Assembly: GCA_031446145.1 (NCBI GenBank)
Contig: CP132902.1
Coordinates: 1 to 21,136, forward strand
DNA from: Arsenophonus sp031446145
GTDB lineage: Bacteria > Pseudomonadota > Gammaproteobacteria > Enterobacterales > Enterobacteriaceae
DNA length: 21,136 bases
Reading direction: 5' to 3'
The notes under the pieces: model-generated
The model's database searches: none
What the model saw: the letters and a program-made list of their open reading frames with translations, nothing else
What the model was told of the DNA's origin: nothing
Shown here: positions 15,908 through 21,136 of the stretch, in pieces
Layout of the letters: the number at the start of each line of letters is the position of its first letter
Position numbering within the stretch: position 1 is the first letter of the stretch
Made by a program: the position numbers and the translations under genes

Positions 15908-16124
15908 TTTTATCCTAAATAACTAAATTAAATAAAAATACTTAAATAAAATCTTTATATATTTTAATATAAAATCATAAACTTTTTATTAATTTTTTAT
16001 AGTATATTTTAATGAATAGATACATTACATACATTCGTTAAAAATATTGTATTAATTTATTATTTTTGATTATAAAAAATATGAATAAATATTATTTTTT
16101 TTATAAAACGATAATTTTCATTTA
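15908..16124. other. Spacer between ltaE and nth
   Basis: This 217-bp A+T-rich stretch lies between two minus-strand genes. It must contain the ltaE promoter unless the two are co-transcribed. No terminator hairpin or promoter stands out. Confidence 0.4.
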
Positions 16125-16787
16125 TTAGTTTATTTTGTATTCTTTATCTTTAAATTCACATAAATCTTTGATAATGCAAAATTTACAACGCGCATTTTTA
16201 GCTATACATGTATAACGTCCATGTAAAACAAACCAATCATGAAAATTTTTTTTAAATTCATTTGGTACTAATTTTAGTATTTTTTTTTCAACTTCTAAAA
16301 CATTTTTACCAATAGCAAAATGTGTTCTATTACAAACTCTAAAAATATGTCTATCGACAGCAATTGTATTCAATCCAAAAGCAACATTTAAAATAACATT
16401 TGCAGTTTTACGTCCAACACCAGGTAATTCTTCTAGTGCTTTTCTATTTTTAGGTACTATTCCTTTATGTTTATCTATTAATATTTGACATGTTTTTATG
16501 ATATTTTTAGCTTTTGTATTATACAAACCAATTGTTTTAATATAATTTTTTATTTTATCAACACCTAATGCCAGCATTTTTTCAACTGTATTGGCAACCA
16601 AATATAATTTTGCAGTTGCTTGATTTACACTTATATCAGTGGTTTGCGCGGATAGTAATACCGAGATGAGTAATTCAAAATTTGAATTAAAAACAAGCTC
16701 TGTTTTTGGCATGGGATTATTATCACGCAATCTTTCAAGAATAGCTATCCGTTTTTTCTGATTCATAAGTAATTGTTTAAACTCCAT
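16125..16787 (-). CDS. nth: Endonuclease III (Nth)
   Basis: Nth is a bifunctional glycosylase/AP lyase that removes oxidised pyrimidines in base excision repair. The 220 residues (E. coli 211) contain FELLISVLLSAQTTD (37-51) and the helix-hairpin-helix LPGVGRKTANV (121-131) with catalytic Lys127 (E. coli Lys120). They also contain IAVDRHIFRVCNRT (142-155) with catalytic Asp145 (Asp138) and the [4Fe-4S] ligands Cys194, Cys201, Cys204 and Cys210 in C-x6-C-x2-C-x5-C spacing. The usual VDTH is VDRH here, a non-conservative change next to the catalytic Asp. The E. coli start aligns with Met8 (position 16766), so the first seven residues may not be translated; neither start has a good ribosome-binding site. 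A repair gene on a plasmid is unusual for a reduced genome. Confidence 0.96.
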   Translation of the reverse strand: MEFKQLLMNQKKRIAILERLRDNNPMPKTELVFNSNFELLISVLLSAQTTDISVNQATAKLYLVANTVEKMLALGVDKIKNYIKTIGLYNTKAKNIIKTCQILIDKHKGIVPKNRKALEELPGVGRKTANVILNVAFGLNTIAVDRHIFRVCNRTHFAIGKNVLEVEKKILKLVPNEFKKNFHDWFVLHGRYTCIAKNARCKFCIIKDLCEFKDKEYKIN

Positions 16788-17576
16788 TTGATAAATAATT
16801 TCATAAAATATTATTTTTTAAAACACTTTTTATTAATATTTAAATATAAAAACTTAATTTTATTGTTATTATTTGATATCTGATTAATATATTTTATATA
16901 TTATAATTAATAATTAATTATTTTTTTTTAAAATTATATATTTTTAAAATAAGTTGCATTTAATTTTAATCATTATTTAATAAAAATAAATATTTTTTAT
17001 ATATTTATATATTTTTTAACTTTTGCTAAAATAATCAAATTTTTAAATTTAAAATAACAAAAAATTAATTAATATTTTTTCTTTTTATCACTTAATTTTT
17101 TATTTAAATGTCATAAAAAATTATTTTTACAACTAAATTATTATTATTTAATAATAATTAATTTAATTATTAATATTAAGCATAAATATATTTTTTAAAT
17201 GTATAAAAATATGTTTTAAAAATTTTAAATTAAATATTTTTATGAAAAAATATATTAAATAAATTATTATAAATTTTATAATTAATAATATTTATAGTAA
17301 TATTTTTTATATTAAAATATCCTTTAATAATTATTAACACGATAATTATTAACATTTTTTTAAAATTATTTTAAAAAATATCTTTTAATATATAATAAAT
17401 CTTAAAATATTAATATCTTATAAGTTAAATATAAATAATTTATTATCAATATTTTACATAAATACAGTGCAAGATAATTAATTATTTTTAAAAATATCTA
17501 ATATCAGTTATATTTTTTCATTAAAGAACTTTATCTATAAAATTATTTTAATATTTATATTTAGCTATCAAAAACG

Positions 17577-17690
17577 AATAAAAAACAAAATGTCTTATAT
17601 TCATATTTTAACATTTTTTAATCAAAAATTTATAGTTTTAAAATAAATTTCATCATAATAAAAAACAAAATCTTTTATAGTCATATGTTT
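17577..17690. repeat. Imperfect direct repeat, 34 bases, 80-bp period
   Basis: AATAAAAAACAAAAT followed by 19 similar bases occurs at 17577-17610 and again at 17657-17690, with 29 of 34 positions identical. It may be a decayed duplication in non-coding DNA. No function is indicated. Confidence 0.4.
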
Positions 17691-18249
17691 AAATTTATTT
17701 ATATTATAACAATATTTTTTAAACTAACAAATATATATTTAAAAAATAAAAAATTATATTTTTAATAAAATTTCAATATTTGATTAAGAATTAAAAAACT
17801 TGTAATTGTTTTATGGAACATATTATAATTTTAAACAGATAAAAATCTGTCCTATAAAATAGATTCATAAGATGAATTATTAACATATAATAAGCTTTTT
17901 ATTTTTTATAAAACATAAAAAATAAAAGAAGATTTTATAAAAAATTGCTATAAAAAATTGCTAATAAAAAATCATCAATCTATGTAATTTTTTTTAAAAA
18001 TAAATTACAAAAAAAAGATATTTTATACACTATTAATATCTTATGTATATTATAAAAAATATAACCATAGTAATACTAAAATTATAAGACATTTAAGCTA
18101 AAAAATTTACATAAATAACATTTTGTATAAAAATTACAAAATATTATTCAATTAATTATATTTTTGTTGATATTTATCATAAAAATATATACCAAAATAT
18201 AATATAAATTTACTTTCAAAATATGTTTTATAGCATTTAAAATTAAATC

Positions 18250-18310
18250 ACAGGTTGTACGCTGTATACCATATATAATGTAGAATACAATAATAAATTA
18301 TGAGCGTAAA
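18250..18310 (+). promoter_or_regulatory. Probable lpxP promoter region
   Basis: Just upstream of lpxP the sequence becomes more complex and contains a perfect -10 hexamer TATAAT at 18274-18279, 31 bases before the start codon. A TTGTAC at 18255-18260 looks like a -35 box but the spacing is only 13 bases, so the -35 assignment is not satisfactory. The sequence could also fold in the short 5' leader. Promoter activity is inferred. Confidence 0.35.
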
Positions 18311-19231
18311 ATGCATGACAAAATAAAATTTTTATTATTTTTACTTCACCCTCGTTACTGGCTAACCTGGATGGGGTTAGTAGTGCTTTTTTTCTTGGTT
18401 CAACTCCCTTATCCAATACTAATTAAAGTTGGTTTTGCTATTGGTAAATTATCTAAATTTTTTTTAAAACGCAGAGAGAAAATTACTCGTCGTAATATAG
18501 AATTATGTTTTCCATTGATGTCATTAGACAAAAAGAAAAAATTAGTAAAAGATACATTTTCTTCATTAGGAATGGCACTAGTTGAAACCGGTATAGCATG
18601 GTTTTGGTCTGATAACCGTATAAGAACACTATTTTCTGTTAAAGGCATTTCTAATTTACAACAAGCAATTTCTGAAAATAGAGGAGTAATGGTCATTGGT
18701 GTCCATTTCATGTCACTTGAATTAGGTGGTAGAATTACAGGTTTATGTCAGCCAATGATGGCTATGTATCGTCCACATAATAATCGTGTAATAGAATGGA
18801 TTCAAACAAAATGTCGGATGCGCTCTAACAAAGCCATGATTAAAAAAAAACATTTAAGAATCATGATAAAAGCATTAAAAAATGGTGAAATTGTTTGGTT
18901 TGCTCCAGATCAAGATTATGGCCCTAATGGGAGTGTATTTGCTCCATTGTTTGGAGTTAAACAAGCTGCAACAACAAATGGTACATTTGTTGTTGCAAAA
19001 TTGGCTCAACCAGTGATACTAACAATAGTCCTTATAAGAAATAAAAAAAATGATGGATATCATTTAATTATAGGATCAGCATTAACAGATTATCCAAAAA
19101 AAGATAAAATTGCAGCAGCTACTTATATGAATAAAATTCTAGAAAATGAAATATTACGAGCACCAGAGCAATATCTTTGGTTACACCGTCGATTCAAAAC
19201 TCGTCCGGAAGATGAAAACTCCCTTTACTAA
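18311..19231 (+). CDS. lpxP: Lipid A acyltransferase, LpxP-type
   Basis: The 306-residue product is a lysophospholipid-type acyltransferase that adds a secondary acyl chain to Kdo2-lipid IVA at the inner membrane. HPRYWLTWMGL (13-23) and the hydrophobic anchor at about 18-45 match LpxL/LpxP. The catalytic HX4E is His132 to Glu137 (VHFMSLELGGR). CQPMMAMYRPHNN, MRSNKAMI, FAPDQDYGPNGSVFAPLFGV, AATTNGT and APEQYLWLHRRFKTRP follow. LELGGR...GLCQPMMA.YRPHNN and MRSNKAMI agree better, from memory, with the cold-induced palmitoleoyl enzyme LpxP than with laurate-specific LpxL (same length), but the donor acyl chain is not certain. Intact catalytic residues imply that the host cell still makes, or recently made, lipid A. 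It stands alone with long flanking spacers. Confidence 0.93.
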   Translation: MHDKIKFLLFLLHPRYWLTWMGLVVLFFLVQLPYPILIKVGFAIGKLSKFFLKRREKITRRNIELCFPLMSLDKKKKLVKDTFSSLGMALVETGIAWFWSDNRIRTLFSVKGISNLQQAISENRGVMVIGVHFMSLELGGRITGLCQPMMAMYRPHNNRVIEWIQTKCRMRSNKAMIKKKHLRIMIKALKNGEIVWFAPDQDYGPNGSVFAPLFGVKQAATTNGTFVVAKLAQPVILTIVLIRNKKNDGYHLIIGSALTDYPKKDKIAAATYMNKILENEILRAPEQYLWLHRRFKTRPEDENSLY

Positions 19232-20139
19232 TAAATCTGCATCATTAAATTTTTATATTTTAAAAATTTAATTTATAAAAAAATAGTGTATAAAATTAAA
19301 AAATTCGATTAATAGTTATAAAAATTATAATAAAATATACTATAATGGTATTTATTATACTTTTTTAAAAAAACATATAAGCAAAAAAACAAAAAATATT
19401 TACTAATATTTAGTGTTTTTATAAAATACAAATCATTATTGTTTATATTAAAAATAAATGTTTTTCTTTTTTTACGGCTTAAATTAAATATTAAAATATT
19501 AATACAATTATAATTTACTGTACATTAAGTATTTTATTTATAAAAAATAAAATTATTTCTTTTTAAGAAATTTTATTAATATAAAACATATCTATATATT
19601 TACAATATATAAAACTTATTTATTAATATTTTAATTGTAAATATACAAAAATTCTTTTAAATTTTAACATTAAAATTTAAAAGAATTTTTAATTATTTGA
19701 TAATTTATTTTCAAATAAATAATAAAAATTTTAAAACCAATATGCTGTAATATATTGAATGATCAAATACTTTTTAAGTAACATTAAATGAAAATTTATG
19801 TTTTTTATTTTTCTAGATGTTATTTTATAAAATTTTTTGAATTTATGCATGTATTAAATATCATCTCTTTTCAAAAATTAATATGCAAATTGTATTTATA
19901 ATTTTTCATTTTTTGTTTTAAAATATTTATTTATTAGTTTACATAAATAAAATCAATGATGTTTTTAATAATAGATATACAAAAATTTCTATTTTTCTTA
20001 GAAAATAGAATGTTTTTATTGAAATTATTCTAAATAAAAAAAATATTATCAAAATTACAAAATTACAAGGTAAATAGAATTTTATGAATTTAATATAAAA
20101 TATCCATATTTTTATTACTTAATAAACAAACAAATATAC
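19232..20139. other. Spacer between convergent lpxP and rep genes
   Basis: About 0.9 kb of A+T-rich DNA with no gene recognised. Because lpxP reads in from the left and rep from the right, both transcripts must end here. The only strong structure is the perfect inverted repeat at 19647-19690. Confidence 0.5.
19647..19690. terminator. Perfect 21-bp inverted repeat, candidate bidirectional terminator
   Basis: Bases 19647-19667 and 19670-19690 are perfect reverse complements around a 2-base centre. On either strand the stem begins with a run of A and ends with TTTTT, as in two-way intrinsic terminators. It sits between the convergent lpxP and rep genes, the expected place. The stem has only one G-C pair and the hairpin would need a slightly larger loop than two bases, so termination strength is uncertain. 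It could instead act as a cruciform. Confidence 0.55.
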
Positions 20140-20901
20140 CTAATAATTGTCATATTCATAACTAATTCTAACTTTCACAACTCTTCGTTTTATTCGTTTT
20201 ATTACCTCCATATTAATTTTTATGAATTCTGTTTTTTCTATTATTTTTTTTGCAGATCTCTTAAAATATTGATTATTTATATTTTTATAAAATTCATAAT
20301 AACCAGATTTATTCATACCTAAATCTTCTTTTAATTGTTGCAAATGAATATCAAAATATTGCATTTTTCCAGCACTAATTTTTTCTCTAAGGTATTGATA
20401 AATACGAATCGCATTCGTATCACTTAATCTAACTGCTGAAAGCAATATTTGTGTTGTAAAATCTTTTTCTAGTCTGCATATATAAGGTTCCATTTGCCTA
20501 GAAAATGCAACATCAATATAACCATCACCATCCATATAATCACAGTACTCAGTTACATTCAACATTCTAATACCACCTTCTAATTTTTTCCAAGGTATTA
20601 ATGGTTCTCCTACTCTTGGTATGGGGGGGAGAAGTTCCTCTCTAGGAATTGCAATTACCTGATGTTGTAATTGTTTAGCAGCTTTCTTTAGTTGTTGATA
20701 AGCAGTTGATTTATCAACTCCACAAAGTTCAGAATAATCAGAAGCATAAACACGGAATACAGTACCTCTTTCCATTATTTTTTTTTGATCTAATCTGGCT
20801 ATGGTTAAAAATAATACTCTTCTTGAACTTAAAGGCATATCTGCAAGAGTCTCATTAAGACCATTTCTGTGCCTTACTTTTGTTTTTTTACTTACTCTCA
20901 T
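20140..20901 (-). CDS. rep: Plasmid replication initiator, R6K pi-like (Rep_3 superfamily)
   Basis: The 253-residue product resembles the pi protein of R6K, which binds iterons, opens the origin and recruits host DnaA and DnaB. From memory the N-terminus aligns directly: SKKTKVRHRNGLNETLADMP (4-23) against NKKTKIRHRNELNHTLAQLP, then RRVLFLTIARLD (27-38), ERGTVFRVYASDYSEL (44-59) and STAYQQLKKAAKQL (65-78). The second winged helix contains FTTQILLSAVRLS (148-160), IRIYQYLREKISAGKMQYFDI and a basic tail suited to DNA binding. It reads away from the 22-bp iterons beginning 112 bp upstream of its start. Pi also represses its own gene; the same autoregulation is likely but no inverted half-iterons were seen. 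No good Shine-Dalgarno precedes the start. The frame is complete. Confidence 0.94.
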   Translation of the reverse strand: MRVSKKTKVRHRNGLNETLADMPLSSRRVLFLTIARLDQKKIMERGTVFRVYASDYSELCGVDKSTAYQQLKKAAKQLQHQVIAIPREELLPPIPRVGEPLIPWKKLEGGIRMLNVTEYCDYMDGDGYIDVAFSRQMEPYICRLEKDFTTQILLSAVRLSDTNAIRIYQYLREKISAGKMQYFDIHLQQLKEDLGMNKSGYYEFYKNINNQYFKRSAKKIIEKTEFIKINMEVIKRIKRRVVKVRISYEYDNY

Positions 20902-20941
20902 ATAACTAAATTTACTTATTATCTTTTAATAAAAAAATCAC

Positions 20942-20968
20942 TTTATACCAACAAATAAATAGATTCAA
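20942..20968 (-). promoter_or_regulatory. Possible rep promoter
   Basis: On the minus strand, TTGAAT is followed after 15 bases by TATAAA, about 40 bases upstream of the rep start and between it and the iterons. The spacing is shorter than the preferred 17, and A+T-rich DNA yields such matches by chance. The location is right for a promoter that Rep could repress. Confidence 0.3.
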
Positions 20969-21012
20969 ATTTTAAAAAAAAATATTAATCAATGTTAAAA
21001 ATATGTTTATAA

Positions 21013-21136
21013 CTGAATGCTTTTCACGGGGTAGCTGAATGCTTTTCACGGGGTAGCTGAATGCTTTTCACGGGGTAGCTGAATGCTTTTCACGGGGTAG
21101 CTGAATGCTTTTCACGGGGTAGCTGAATGCTTTTCA
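21013..21136. repeat. 22-bp iteron array (right end of window)
   Basis: Five exact 22-bp units at 21013, 21035, 21057, 21079 and 21101 are followed by 14 bases of a sixth. The block is base-for-base the same as 1-124 and in the same orientation. It lies directly upstream of rep, the normal place for Rep-binding iterons. The identical ends are best read as the overlap of a circular assembly. Confidence 0.92.

Larger units (their letters stand above)
16788..18310. other. 1.5-kb A+T-rich non-coding stretch between nth and lpxP
   Basis: This is the largest empty stretch. No gene or firm pseudogene is recognised. It holds an imperfect 34-base direct repeat with 80-base spacing (17577 and 17657) and two small hairpins at 17835-17850 (ACAGAT/ATCTGT) and 17863-17877 (ATTCAT/ATGAAT). 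A 13-bp all-A-T hairpin lies at 17897-17927 and a more complex segment at about 18250-18310 precedes lpxP. It is divergently flanked, so promoters for nth and lpxP lie at its ends. Confidence 0.5.

Noticed and set aside
18409..18711. Minus-strand 100-codon frame
   Set aside because: It is antisense to lpxP, which aligns over its full length with its family.
1..21136. Linear plasmid with telomeric repeats
   Set aside because: The end repeats are direct, not inverted, stop in the same phase and adjoin rep and origin elements. Circular overlap explains them better.
1..21136. tRNA, rRNA or insertion-sequence genes
   Set aside because: No T-loop-like GGTTCGA sequences, rRNA segments or transposase-like frames were found on either strand by eye.

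Overview
The window looks like one complete circular plasmid of an insect-associated, reduced-genome Enterobacterales symbiont. The first 124 and last 124 bases are identical, in the same orientation and in phase: five full copies plus 14 bases of a 22-bp tandem repeat. This is what a circular molecule cut inside its iteron array would give, so the unique length would be about 21,012 bp. Base composition is extremely A+T-rich, about one third of the window is non-coding, and A-homopolymers are common, as in obligate endosymbionts. Recognisable proteins (PanB, PanC, PanE, YqhA, Nth, LpxP, H-NS) are all closest, as far as I can tell from memory, to enterobacterial versions. A plasmid carrying pantothenate genes recalls the pan plasmid of the louse symbiont Riesia, but the genus cannot be fixed from this window alone.

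Replication region (about 20140-21136 joined to 1-300): a Rep protein resembling R6K pi is read leftward. Upstream of it are a possible promoter, the 22-bp iterons, an A-tract, three 10-bp A+T repeats and a perfect DnaA box. This is the layout of the R6K gamma origin. No partition, mobilisation or toxin-antitoxin genes were recognised.

Positions 1226-2806 hold an H-NS-family nucleoid protein and YqhA, an inner-membrane protein of family UPF0114. Positions 3703-6387 hold panB, panC and panE, which take 2-ketoisovalerate to pantoate and then pantothenate. panD is absent, so beta-alanine must come from elsewhere. This is the obvious host-provisioning (vitamin B5) part.

Positions 7468-14844 hold six intact same-strand genes, the first five tightly packed: an extended SDR epimerase/dehydratase, a GT4 glycosyltransferase, a radical SAM/SPASM enzyme, a fusion of WG repeats with an O-methyltransferase, a PhyH-type 2-oxoglutarate oxygenase, and a divergent SHMT-like PLP enzyme. 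A threonine aldolase gene converges on them from the other strand. I know of no described pathway with this gene set. It looks like a compact tailoring or natural-product locus (a glycosylated, methylated, hydroxylated amino-acid- or sugar-derived product) and is the best candidate here for an undescribed system.

Positions 14864-19231 hold ltaE and nth on the minus strand and lpxP on the plus strand, in long A+T-rich spacers. These genes are normally chromosomal and are probably relocated or duplicated here. Between lpxP and rep lies a perfect 21-bp inverted repeat, a candidate two-way terminator.
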